DNA from: Hoylesella loescheii DSM 19665 = JCM 12249 = ATCC 15930
GTDB lineage: Bacteria; Bacteroidota; Bacteroidia; Bacteroidales; Bacteroidaceae
Direction of reading: 5' to 3'
DNA length: 42,745 nucleotides
Assembly (NCBI RefSeq): GCF_000378085.1
Contig: NZ_KB899228.1
Location: 1 to 42,745 of the forward strand
Below, in pieces: positions 26,905 through 35,628 of this stretch. Made by a program: the position numbers and the translations under genes. The notes beneath the pieces were generated by a model that was not told the origin of the DNA, ran no database searches, and worked only from the letters and a program-made list of their open reading frames with translations. Every line of letters begins with the position of its first letter. Within the stretch, counting starts at the first letter, position 1.

Positions 26905-27038
26905 ATGTTGACTGTTATTCGCTACTGTGTGTATCGCGTTGGCACACAACAGCGCGATTATCTCGCTGGGGTTAAAAGTCGTTTTTAATGTTCTAGGAAC
27001 AATCGAAGCTACCTTTAACCTCTGTTTGTAGCAATGAT

Positions 27039-29180
27039 TTAGAAGAACAAATAGCGGTTGTCTACCACCTTGCCATTGATATACAACTGGTTCATGAAGT
27101 TGCCTACATACTGCATAGCACGCTGACGGAGGCGCAGTTCTGTTTCTTTGGCGTTATATTTCACAGGGCGCATCGTGCGACCAGTTACTTGAAACATGTA
27201 AACGCCAGCGTTACCCTTAACGGGAGTCTTATCAAACGCACCCTTGGCCGTAGCAGCAACAGCACCGCTAAGTGCAGGTTCGCTTGCACCTGTTGCCGTT
27301 AGGAACACGGGTGAAGCAAAAGTAACCTGGTTAACAGGCGTTACTACGCCACCCTTAGCCTGTGCAGCAGCAATGCTGGTTACGCCATTGAGCTTGGCCA
27401 AAATCTGTTCGGCCTTCTTATCCCTTATCACTTCGGCCTTCACCATCTCCTTTACCTGTGGGTCGTTAAGGCTGCGGTAGCCAATTGGATTAATGCGATC
27501 GAGTACAACAAGCAGTAGGTGGTTGTTGTCACCACACTCATAAAGGGGCGAAACGTCACCTTCGTTAGCGTCGAAGAGCCATTTCAAGGCTTCGCGAGTG
27601 CTGCGGATGCCAGCCAAGTTGTGTTGAGCGGTGGTAACATCCTTAGCTTCCTGTACACGATAGCCACTCTTTGCGGCGTTCTTCACTACGCTTTCGGCCG
27701 TTGGGTTGGCACTAACGAAAGAGCTAAACTTATTGTAAGCTGTGCGATAGGTTTCTTTCGAGAACTCAACATTGCGCTTCACGACAGCTGCTTGGTACTT
27801 AGTTACCATGGCCTTGCGGTTAAGCACCTGCAAAATGATATTGCCCTGTGCCAGCGTAATGTTCTTAATGTCGTTAACACCCATTGTGTTGAGGCTATTG
27901 ATATAGTCTTTGGTGTCTTTATCCATTGAAGGAGCCATCTGATATTGGCGCGTGGTCATCCACGTTTTCTCACCCGTTTGACCGTATTTCTTAGCCAAAG
28001 CCTCGAAGTCGGCACCGTTGTTCAGGGCGTTATAGATAGAGTCAGCCGTCTTGTGTGCAGCTTCGGGCGTTATGCCACCCACTTGAATTTGGCGATATTC
28101 CACAGAGTCGGGCAGTTGAACCTTTGCAACAAGCTTGATAAGGTTCAGTGTATTGTCTTGCGTATTCTCAACCGGACCGTACACCGAGCCAACACCCATT
28201 GAGTCGAGACGTGCTGCGATGTCGCCAGGATAAGCCTCCTTGCCTACGGGAAGACCCAAATAGCTTACCGACGAAGTGCTCTTACGCACCACGTCAGCAG
28301 GGTCGGCAGCCTCAGCAAGCTCTTTCGTATAGTCGGCGAACTGCTTTCTTAGAGCAGCCTTATCGGCAGTTGAAGCGTCTACCTGTATATCAACATACTT
28401 GATATCGCGTGTTTCAACATATTGTTTAAAGCGCGGTTTCAGTTCTTCGTATTTGGCTTTGAGGTCTGACTCGGAAACTTGCACCTTGCTATCTTCGATG
28501 CTCGAATAAGGGAAAGCGGCCAATTGTATCTGGCTTTCTTCGTTCTCTTCCTTGAAAGCCATCTTAGCTTCAACAGGGTTAGAGAGCAAACAGTGGGCCA
28601 GCAGGCTTTGATACTTCTGAGCCAGCAACTGCGTGCGCAGCTGTTTCTCGATAAACGTCCAATACTTATAGATGGATTCGTATTGTTGAGCCATCTGTGG
28701 GTTCGCTGTTTGTTGGTTCTTGTACTCGGCCAAGAACTTTTTCAGCGAGCTAGCGTCGAAGCGTCCCGTCTGTTGGTTAACAAAGGGCGTCTGCATCAGC
28801 ATGGGGTTGGTACCCTGATTCAAGATGTTTTGCATCTCTTGGTCGGTAACGGTGAGGCCCAACTCTTTGGCTTCCTTTTCCACGAGCTTGTTTTGTACAT
28901 AGGTATTCCAAACCATGTCCTTCACTTGGTTAAGCTGCTCGTCGTTCAGGTTATCCTGACCTTGTTGCATTTTGATAGCTTCAGCGTATTCGTCAACCAT
29001 CTTTTGGAATTCCTGAACGCTGATTTTCTCGCCATACACTTCGCCAACCTGCTGTCGCTGGTTGTTGCGGGTGGCCTCGCAAGAGCGGAATGCTTCTTCG
29101 GCAATAAATGCCAACAAGCCAAGACCAATGATTCCGATGAGAATCATGCCACGGCTTCTAATTTTTCCTAATACTGCCAT
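27039..29180 (-). CDS. PpiD/SurA-like periplasmic folding chaperone
   Basis: The 713-residue protein has a short cytoplasmic start, one membrane anchor (MILIGIIGLGLLAFIAEEAF, ~13-32) and a large periplasmic part. A SurA N-like chaperone domain (~40-240, YGEKISVQEFQKMVDEYAEA, EKEAKELGLTVTDQEMQNIL) is followed by a parvulin-type PPIase region (~355-455, RQIQVGGITPEAAHKTADSI, LNNGADFEALAKKYG). The parvulin active-site residues are not obvious, so the isomerase domain may be inactive, as in E. coli PpiD. It helps newly secreted outer-membrane proteins. It lies 181 bases after the CorC-type gene, in the lptC cluster. Confidence 0.9.
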   Translation of the reverse strand: MAVLGKIRSRGMILIGIIGLGLLAFIAEEAFRSCEATRNNQRQQVGEVYGEKISVQEFQKMVDEYAEAIKMQQGQDNLNDEQLNQVKDMVWNTYVQNKLVEKEAKELGLTVTDQEMQNILNQGTNPMLMQTPFVNQQTGRFDASSLKKFLAEYKNQQTANPQMAQQYESIYKYWTFIEKQLRTQLLAQKYQSLLAHCLLSNPVEAKMAFKEENEESQIQLAAFPYSSIEDSKVQVSESDLKAKYEELKPRFKQYVETRDIKYVDIQVDASTADKAALRKQFADYTKELAEAADPADVVRKSTSSVSYLGLPVGKEAYPGDIAARLDSMGVGSVYGPVENTQDNTLNLIKLVAKVQLPDSVEYRQIQVGGITPEAAHKTADSIYNALNNGADFEALAKKYGQTGEKTWMTTRQYQMAPSMDKDTKDYINSLNTMGVNDIKNITLAQGNIILQVLNRKAMVTKYQAAVVKRNVEFSKETYRTAYNKFSSFVSANPTAESVVKNAAKSGYRVQEAKDVTTAQHNLAGIRSTREALKWLFDANEGDVSPLYECGDNNHLLLVVLDRINPIGYRSLNDPQVKEMVKAEVIRDKKAEQILAKLNGVTSIAAAQAKGGVVTPVNQVTFASPVFLTATGASEPALSGAVAATAKGAFDKTPVKGNAGVYMFQVTGRTMRPVKYNAKETELRLRQRAMQYVGNFMNQLYINGKVVDNRYLFF

Positions 29181-29361
29181 TATTATTTTAGTTATTTAAT
29201 TTATTTATTCAAGCTTTGGTTTGGGATACCCCCCAAGCTGCTATCACGCCGCCACCGTTTGCATGACAAAAGCAATTGGCAATGGCGAATGAGCTTTTAA
29301 AATGCGCACAAAAATACGAAAAAGATATGATATTCTTTAACGTTTCGTGCAAAAAGTGGCT

Positions 29362-30636
29362 TTATTGGTGCACTTTTAGCTTCACGAGTTCAATTTTGTT
29401 CATCGTGTTTTTAAGAATACGGAATTGGTAAGGCCCAATGTTTACCTCTTCGTTTATCTTTGGGAAGCTTTGATAATGGTGCAAAATAAGTCCGCCGATG
29501 GTCATATAGTCATCGCTTTCGGGTAGGTCTAGGCCGAACATATTGTTCACCTTATCAATCTCCAAGCGTGCCGAGAGCACATATTCGCCCTCTGCCGTTT
29601 GTTTGGCCACATATTTCTGGTTGTCGTGTTCGTCTTCAATGTCACCGAATATCTCTTCTACGATGTCCTCAAGCGAAACAATTCCACTCGTTCCACCAAA
29701 CTCGTCGACCACAACTCCTAAGCTTCGCTTCTGCATCAGGAAGGTTTGCATCAGCTTTTGGGCTGCCATTGTTTCGGGAACGAATGGCATTTTGCGGATG
29801 TGTTGCTTCCATTGCTCGGGGTTTCTAAACAGCTCGGAGGAATGGATATAACCCACAATGTGGTCGATATCTTCTTGATAGACGATGAGTTTCGAGTTTC
29901 CGCTTTCGATAAACATCTGTGTAAGCTCGTCGATGGTACAATTATTGAGGTCTACCGAATTGATTTCGGTTCGCGGCACCATACAATCGCGCACCTTGGT
30001 ATCCCTAAATTCAAGGGCATTTTGAAAGATTTTCACCTCGTCGTCGATGTCGTCTTCGCTCTTGGCACTGTCTAAACTGGTTTGTACAAGGTAGTCTAGG
30101 TCGGTCTTTGAAAAGAGAATGTTCTCGTTTTCTTTCTCAATACGAACGCCAGCGATGCGCATCAGGATGCGTGCAAGGAAGGTTGAGAACCGACTGAAAG
30201 GCCAAAGCAAGAGATAACACAGGTAAGCCGGCACGGCAAAGAGGGCGAAAAGCCTGTTGGGATTGCTCTTAAAGAAGGTCTTAGGCAAGAACTCTCCCGT
30301 AAAAAGCACAATGAGCGTAGAGAGAATGGTATCGGCAGGCACCGTAAAACTGGCGTCCATGCCACGAAAGATGGTGTTATCGAAAAGTTTGGCGATAAGT
30401 ATGCCATAGACAACAAGCGCAATATTGTTGCCCACAAGCATTGTGCTTACAAAGTTGTTGGGATTTTTATAGAATATGGCCTGCACCTTTTGTGAGAGGC
30501 CATTACGTTCCTTGTCCATCTCCACAAGCATGCGATTGCTGGTGATAAAGGCTATTTCCATGCCCGAGAAGAAAGCGGAAAACACCATTGTGACGAGTAT
30601 TCCGAGAACAAGGCTTATACTAATAGGGTCGTCCAT
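29362..30636 (-). CDS. HlyC/CorC-type CNNM-CBS membrane protein (GldE-like)
   Basis: The 424-residue protein has an N-terminal CNNM/DUF21 membrane domain (~1-190, ISLVLGILVTMVFSAFFSGMEI, LSTLIVLFTGEFLPKTFF), two CBS domains (~205-335, VRDCMVPRTEINSVDL, RSLGVVVDEFGGTSGIVSLEDI) and a CorC_HlyC transporter-associated domain (~350-420, VLSARLEIDKVNNMFGLDLPE). Family members are linked to magnesium efflux; in gliding Bacteroidetes the homologue is called GldE. The assignment to GldE is inference. It sits 67 bases after lptC in the same operon-like cluster. Confidence 0.92.
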   Translation of the reverse strand: MDDPISISLVLGILVTMVFSAFFSGMEIAFITSNRMLVEMDKERNGLSQKVQAIFYKNPNNFVSTMLVGNNIALVVYGILIAKLFDNTIFRGMDASFTVPADTILSTLIVLFTGEFLPKTFFKSNPNRLFALFAVPAYLCYLLLWPFSRFSTFLARILMRIAGVRIEKENENILFSKTDLDYLVQTSLDSAKSEDDIDDEVKIFQNALEFRDTKVRDCMVPRTEINSVDLNNCTIDELTQMFIESGNSKLIVYQEDIDHIVGYIHSSELFRNPEQWKQHIRKMPFVPETMAAQKLMQTFLMQKRSLGVVVDEFGGTSGIVSLEDIVEEIFGDIEDEHDNQKYVAKQTAEGEYVLSARLEIDKVNNMFGLDLPESDDYMTIGGLILHHYQSFPKINEEVNIGPYQFRILKNTMNKIELVKLKVHQ

Positions 30637-30703
30637 ATAGAACTGAGAATTGTCTTTTTGTTATAGGTTGATGTGTTGAGCCGTGCGTTGGCACAAACTA
30701 CAG

Positions 30704-31357
30704 TTACCATCCACCCGACTTACGTTGAGGCATGGCCGAAGGTCGAACGGCCTCTTTGAGGGTGTCGGGGGCCGAACTAAGGGTGTCGTTCTTGCCAGCG
30801 ATGTCGGTTCGTGCAAACGAACCCTTTGAGTTAGACACGTAATACTTGGTCATACGCTCATCACTACGGAAGTAATTGCCCTCCAACTGTCGGTCGGGGG
30901 TGATCAGTCGCGAGAACTTATTGGAGTAAAGCTCGTGCCTGTTTTCATCGCGATACAGCTCTTCGCTATAAAAGCGCACACCGTCTTTGGTTTTCACGCG
31001 TACCCTTCCACGTAGTTCCCACAGGCGTTCTTGGTCGTAATAGTACGCCGTATCGCACTGTATGTAGAGTTGTACGTGGAAATTTTCGTCGAATTCTTCG
31101 AGAAACACACCCTTGTCGAAGGTCCAACGCGGTGGATTCTTCACTTGATTCACCTCGTATCGCTCGGTAACGATTCGATATTTCACGATTCCAGAATCGG
31201 AAATAAGCGTGTTAACGCCATAGGTTACCATCGTTGGCACAGAGTCTCTGGGGTTTACTGCAGGTGCAAGATGTTCAACCGCCTGCTCGCAAGCGGTTAA
31301 TATCACAATGCAACTCAGCATAAACGCTAAGCCCGAAGCTCTGAACAAGGTGTACAT
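30704..31357 (-). CDS. lptC: LPS export protein LptC (lipoprotein form)
   Basis: LptC hands LPS from the inner-membrane LptBFG complex to the periplasmic bridge. The 217-residue protein has a lipoprotein-type signal (LSCIVILTAC, Cys23) instead of the membrane anchor of E. coli LptC, as is usual in Bacteroidetes. The beta-jellyroll pattern is visible in YGVNTLISDSGIVKYRIVTE, CDTAYYYDQERLWELRGRVR and VKTKDGVRFYSEELYRDEN. It lies 28 bases after the outer-membrane protein gene and before the CorC-type gene. The basic, Pro/Ser-rich tail (AVRPSAMPQRKSGGW) is extra to the fold. Confidence 0.92.
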   Translation of the reverse strand: MYTLFRASGLAFMLSCIVILTACEQAVEHLAPAVNPRDSVPTMVTYGVNTLISDSGIVKYRIVTERYEVNQVKNPPRWTFDKGVFLEEFDENFHVQLYIQCDTAYYYDQERLWELRGRVRVKTKDGVRFYSEELYRDENRHELYSNKFSRLITPDRQLEGNYFRSDERMTKYYVSNSKGSFARTDIAGKNDTLSSAPDTLKEAVRPSAMPQRKSGGW

Positions 31358-31385
31358 GCGCAGGGGTTATACGATAGAAATGAGG

Positions 31386-32681
31386 TTATTCCAGCTTCAT
31401 TTTCCTGAACCACATCTCGTTGAACGTTAGTCCGACGTTGATGCGGAACACATTTTCGGTGATGAAGTTCTTGGAAGTGGAACGTGCCCACTGTGCGCTA
31501 ATGTTGAGGAACGAACGGTTGTTGTAGACGTTGATGATAGGAACGCCAAAGCCAATGCTGGCACTCATCTCCGTTGGACCATCGTTACCATACACCTTTA
31601 TATAAGGAGTGGTGTACGAAACACCTGCACGATAATGCACCCGATTGAAGAATTTGCGGCTAAGCGGTGCAGGACAGAATTCGCCACCAAGGGTAAACTT
31701 ATGCCTATCGGTAAGTAAATTGTCGCGCAGTGCAAAGGTAGAAACGCCCCCTTCGGTTTCAAAGCTGGGGAATTTTACACTTGCCCACTGCTGAAGTGTA
31801 TAGTCGACACCTACCTTGAACTTGTCGTTGTGATTCCACATAAGGCCCACCCCAAAGCTGTTAGGTATGCTTAGGTCGAAGTCTCCACCGTATGAGGTGG
31901 TGTCCGATACGTTCGTTTGCGAGTTGGTTAATATCTTTTGAACTTCGGGTTTACCGCCTATTTTATGCGTAGGACTGAACGTTAGACCCAGTGTGATATA
32001 GTCTTTGGCCGACAATTTGGCAGTGTACTGCGCACCGAAATCCACCTTATAGTTTCTGATGTCTACCGTATACTGTTTAACAACACTGTTGGCAGAAGCG
32101 TCGCTGTAACTGTTGATAAACCTACGGTCGTAATCTCCCCACATATAAGACACGTTAGCACCCACGGCTAAGCCCTTGATGGGTTCCCAACCAACACCCA
32201 AATAAGCCTGACGAACGCCACCCGTGCCCGTATAGGTGTTAGTAAGGGTGGTCGAACCAGGTTGATTTGTCAATGCGCTAGTTGACGAATACTCGTATCC
32301 GACATTTGTGAAAGGTATCAAACCGAAGCTAAATCCTAGCTTACGGCCTACTTTAAACCCTGCCACCACATATTCTATATTGGCGTTTTTAGCGTTGCGC
32401 TTCACGCCATTTTCCTCAAAATTGGTGAGATGCAACGAGAAACCTGCGTCGAAAAGAAACGTAAGTGTATCTAGTCGGGCATAAGATGCGGGGTTAAGGT
32501 AGTTCACCTGATTGCCTTCATGGAAGCCTAACCCCAATCCGTTCATGCCTCGATTAAATCCGCTGGACTGCTCGGAAAGCACACCTAAACCAAACTGACT
32601 GTAAGGAGAATTAGTTCCACTCTGCGCAAAGGCCACCATACCGACGGCCGACGCTAAGACAATGCCAATTACTTTCTTCAT
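31386..32681 (-). CDS. Outer-membrane beta-barrel protein (FadL/PorV-like)
   Basis: The 431-residue protein has a signal peptide (MKKVIGIVLASAVGMVAFA), then SGTNSPYSQFGLGVLSEQSS and a plug-like region with VNYLNPASYARLDTLTF, an arrangement seen in FadL-like barrels (the NPA segment). The remainder is repeated amphipathic strands, such as VDIRNYKVDFGAQYTAKL and KVGVDYTLQQWASVKF. It heads the minus-strand cluster that continues with lptC, the CorC-type gene and the PpiD/SurA-like gene. A TAATTTTG box (32780-32787) may be its promoter. The ligand or role is unknown. It could equally be a general Bacteroidetes barrel of the SPYSxFGxG type. Confidence 0.82.
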   Translation of the reverse strand: MKKVIGIVLASAVGMVAFAQSGTNSPYSQFGLGVLSEQSSGFNRGMNGLGLGFHEGNQVNYLNPASYARLDTLTFLFDAGFSLHLTNFEENGVKRNAKNANIEYVVAGFKVGRKLGFSFGLIPFTNVGYEYSSTSALTNQPGSTTLTNTYTGTGGVRQAYLGVGWEPIKGLAVGANVSYMWGDYDRRFINSYSDASANSVVKQYTVDIRNYKVDFGAQYTAKLSAKDYITLGLTFSPTHKIGGKPEVQKILTNSQTNVSDTTSYGGDFDLSIPNSFGVGLMWNHNDKFKVGVDYTLQQWASVKFPSFETEGGVSTFALRDNLLTDRHKFTLGGEFCPAPLSRKFFNRVHYRAGVSYTTPYIKVYGNDGPTEMSASIGFGVPIINVYNNRSFLNISAQWARSTSKNFITENVFRINVGLTFNEMWFRKMKLE

Positions 32682-32856
32682 TATGAGTTATATCTTTATT
32701 ACGGAGCTCGTGGCCCCATGTATTCGTTTTAAACGTGGCGAAAAACATACCGACTTGCTATGGTACGCCAAATTAGGGGCAAAATTATCGAAAAAAAACG
32801 ATATAATCGCATCAAATGTTCAAAAATAAGGTTATTTTTGCATCGTGAAACCAATT

Positions 32857-34047
32857 ATGTTGCTTTTGCGGCAGCTTTTTGCCGCTGTTTTGCTCTGTGC
32901 TTTCCAACTCTCGGCACAGGCCCAAGGCACACTTGCCTTAAAGGATATGGACGCCGTGCGTATATCCCTGCTCACCTGTCAACCCCATGAAGAGGTGTAT
33001 AGCATTTACGGACACACCGCCATCAGGTATCAGGACCTGGCGCGCGGAACAGACTTGGCCGTGAACTATGGCATGTTCTCGTTTCACAAACCCTATTTCG
33101 TGTTGCGTTTCGTATTCGGACTTACCGACTATGAAATGGGCATCGAACCCTTCGAAGCTTTCTGCACGCAATACGCCTCGTACGGAAGTGGCGTGTACGA
33201 GCAGGTGCTTAACCTCACGCCCGAAGAGAAACTGGCCATCGCCAAGGCTATCGACACCAACTACGAGCCACAAAATCGGGTGTATAGGTACAACTACTTC
33301 TACGATAATTGTACCACCCGGGCGCGCGACATGATTACCAACCATCTGCAAGCTCGCGTGGACTATACTCCAGAAAAAAGCCATGACACCACCTCATATC
33401 GCCAAATTGTACGCCAATGCGCCAACAACACACCTTGGATAAGGTTTGGCAACGACATGCTGCTAGGCATTAAGGCCGACCTGCCCATTGACAGGGCGCA
33501 ACGCCAATTTCTGCCTGCGAACCTGATGAACGACTTCGAAAGCGCCACGCTAAACAATGGTTCTGGCTCCAAACGCAAGCTTATAGCTTCATCGGGATGG
33601 GTGGTTCAACCTGGCGTTCAAACCTCCTCGTCTTCATTTCCCCTATCGCCCACGGCCTTTATGCTCATTCTTGCGGCGATTATTCTCGGCACAACGGCCA
33701 TCGAAAGCAAGCTTAACACGCGCTTCAGATGGTTTGATGCCTTTTGGCTTCTTCTGTGCGGATTGATTGGCATCATATTATTTGTGATGATTTTCTCGCA
33801 ACATCCCACCGTTAGCATTAACCTCCAAATACTCTTTTTCTGTCCCTACACATTATTATATATATATAGGGCCGTGAAAAAAAGCAAGGAAACGCAGTTC
33901 TTGCGTGGCATAAAAATATGGTGCATACTCATCGTACTCTTCCTCATTGGTGGCTTTTTCCAGCATTATGCCGAAGGAGTGAGGTTTTTGGCACTATCTT
34001 TGCTTATCAGATACATGTATTTATTATATCGACATAAAAGGGCATGA
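32857..34047 (+). CDS. DUF4105 (Lnb N-terminal periplasmic) membrane protein
   Basis: The 396-residue protein has a signal peptide (MLLLRQLFAAVLLCAFQLSAQA), a periplasmic DUF4105 domain (~25-230) and five C-terminal membrane spans (~262-390, e.g. FWLLLCGLIGIILFVMIF, IWCILIVLFLIGGFF). DUF4105 motifs are visible: VYSIYGHTAIRYQD, NYGMFSFHKPYFVLRFVFG and YNYFYDNCTTRARDM, whose His and Cys look catalytic in this NlpC-like group. I prefer the ATG at 32857 over the upstream GTG at 32845. A TATTTTTG box ends only 17 bases before it, so the leader is very short. It overlaps the next gene by four bases (ATGA). Confidence 0.88.
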   Translation: MLLLRQLFAAVLLCAFQLSAQAQGTLALKDMDAVRISLLTCQPHEEVYSIYGHTAIRYQDLARGTDLAVNYGMFSFHKPYFVLRFVFGLTDYEMGIEPFEAFCTQYASYGSGVYEQVLNLTPEEKLAIAKAIDTNYEPQNRVYRYNYFYDNCTTRARDMITNHLQARVDYTPEKSHDTTSYRQIVRQCANNTPWIRFGNDMLLGIKADLPIDRAQRQFLPANLMNDFESATLNNGSGSKRKLIASSGWVVQPGVQTSSSSFPLSPTAFMLILAAIILGTTAIESKLNTRFRWFDAFWLLLCGLIGIILFVMIFSQHPTVSINLQILFFCPYTLLYIYRAVKKSKETQFLRGIKIWCILIVLFLIGGFFQHYAEGVRFLALSLLIRYMYLLYRHKRA

Positions 34048-35459
34048 ACAAGTACATAACCCTCTTTGCGTTGGCCACACTTGCCAACATCGAATGCGAG
34101 GCACAGCCTAACGTGGCCGTTCCGCGCCTTGTTGTGGGCATAACCGTTGACCAACTGAACAGCGACGACATGGAACAATTCGCCGCACTTTACGGCAATG
34201 GTGGTTTCAAAAAGTTGCTCCGAGAAGGCGTGGTGTACGAAAACGCCCAATACGATTTCGCTCCCGTAAACCTGGCTTCGGCCACAACGGCCATCGTCAC
34301 AGGCGCTTCGCCAGCCGATAACGGAATAACGGCCGAACGATGGATTAGTCGCGAAACGCTCCGTCCTGTGGGATGCACCTTCGACAAGAAGTTTTTCGTG
34401 TCTCCAAACAACGTCATGGCGTCTACCATCGGTGACGAGATGAAGATAGCCAGCAACGGAAACGCACTGGTGTTTTCGGTGGCTGCCAACCAAGATGCAG
34501 CCGTTTTGCAAGGCGGACATGCTGCCGACGGAGTGTTTTGGATTGACGATGCCACACGAACATGGAAAACATCGGCCTTCTATCCTCGCTCTGCACAAAC
34601 ATGGCTTGACACTTACCAGCGCATGCCAGGACAAGACACAGCGAAGAAAAATGACAATCAAGCCACTTGCCAATTGGCATTAGACTGCATTGGAGATCAT
34701 GTTATGGGGCGCGACGCATACACCGACATGCTCTTCGTTACCCTTTCGGCCAGCAATTCAAAAGCCGAAAGCAACCCATTGCTTGCCCGAGAGGCCACTT
34801 ATAGGGAACTAGACAAGACTCTTGCCGACCTTATTCTGAACATCGAACAAAAGGTGGGCAAAGAAAACGTGCTTTTTGTGCTCACCGCCACTGGACGTTC
34901 TGAGAGCAATATACAAAACTACGCCAAATACAACGTACCCACTGGCACGTTCTATATTAACCGAACGGCCAACCTCCTGAACATGTATCTCAACGCGATT
35001 TACGGCATTAACCGATTGGTAGATGGCGTCTTGAACAACGAGATATATCTCAATAAAACCATCCTAGAACAAAAACGCATCAACCTAAGCGAGGTTTTGC
35101 GCCACGCACGCGAATTTCTTGTACAGATTGCGGGTGTGAAAGAAGTGTACACAGCCGACCAACTGCTGGTAGACAATGGTGTTTCATCGAAAGTGCGCAA
35201 TGCTTTCAACCATGCCGTTAGCGGAGACATCATCGTGAAAGTTGTACCAGGATGGAAGGTTTACAACGAAGAGACCAAGGAAGAACAGTTGCCCGTAACC
35301 GGCAGCCTTCCCTTCCCCATCATCATTTACGGAGCGGGCGTGAAATCCAATACCGTTTCTACGCCCGTAACTACCAATCGCATTGCGCCCACCATTGCCC
35401 GTTTTATCCGCATCAGGGCACCTAATGCCTGTGTTGTACCGCCGCTCCCACTTAAATAA
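34044..35459 (+). CDS. Alkaline-phosphatase-fold protein with lost active site
   Basis: The 471-residue exported protein (signal peptide MNKYITLFALATLANIECEA) matches PafA-like phosphatases/phosphodiesterases in its frame: LVVGITVDQLNSDDMEQF, then GFKKLLREGVVYENAQYDFAP and IVTGASPADNGI. Only the first metal ligand (Asp36) is kept. The nucleophile position, aligned from the ITG/VTG motif, falls on Leu77 within NLASATTAIVTG. The usual D-H pair is replaced in TLSASNSKAES (~233-243), and the DHG motif in LTATGRSES (~280-288). The final His region reads EEQLPVTGSLPFPIIIYG. It is translationally coupled to the DUF4105 gene and precedes secA. It is probably a pseudoenzyme; its role is unknown. Confidence 0.83.
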   Translation: MNKYITLFALATLANIECEAQPNVAVPRLVVGITVDQLNSDDMEQFAALYGNGGFKKLLREGVVYENAQYDFAPVNLASATTAIVTGASPADNGITAERWISRETLRPVGCTFDKKFFVSPNNVMASTIGDEMKIASNGNALVFSVAANQDAAVLQGGHAADGVFWIDDATRTWKTSAFYPRSAQTWLDTYQRMPGQDTAKKNDNQATCQLALDCIGDHVMGRDAYTDMLFVTLSASNSKAESNPLLAREATYRELDKTLADLILNIEQKVGKENVLFVLTATGRSESNIQNYAKYNVPTGTFYINRTANLLNMYLNAIYGINRLVDGVLNNEIYLNKTILEQKRINLSEVLRHAREFLVQIAGVKEVYTADQLLVDNGVSSKVRNAFNHAVSGDIIVKVVPGWKVYNEETKEEQLPVTGSLPFPIIIYGAGVKSNTVSTPVTTNRIAPTIARFIRIRAPNACVVPPLPLK

Positions 35460-35516
35460 ATCTACGATAAAGGCGGATTGTTGGCGAATATCGTGCCAAA
35501 TAAACCAATTTATTTG

Positions 35517-35524
35517 TAAATTTG
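35517..35524 (+). promoter_or_regulatory. Probable -7 box of secA
   Basis: TAAATTTG lies 105 bases before the secA ATG. No clear TTG is at the -33 distance. Confidence 0.35.
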
Positions 35525-35628
35525 CAAACATTTAGGCGTAATGCCAAAAACAGCGTGCGGAACGGCCCACGTTATGCTTACGTCAACGATGCAAACATTC
35601 ATCACACAACACAGATAATACAACGAAA

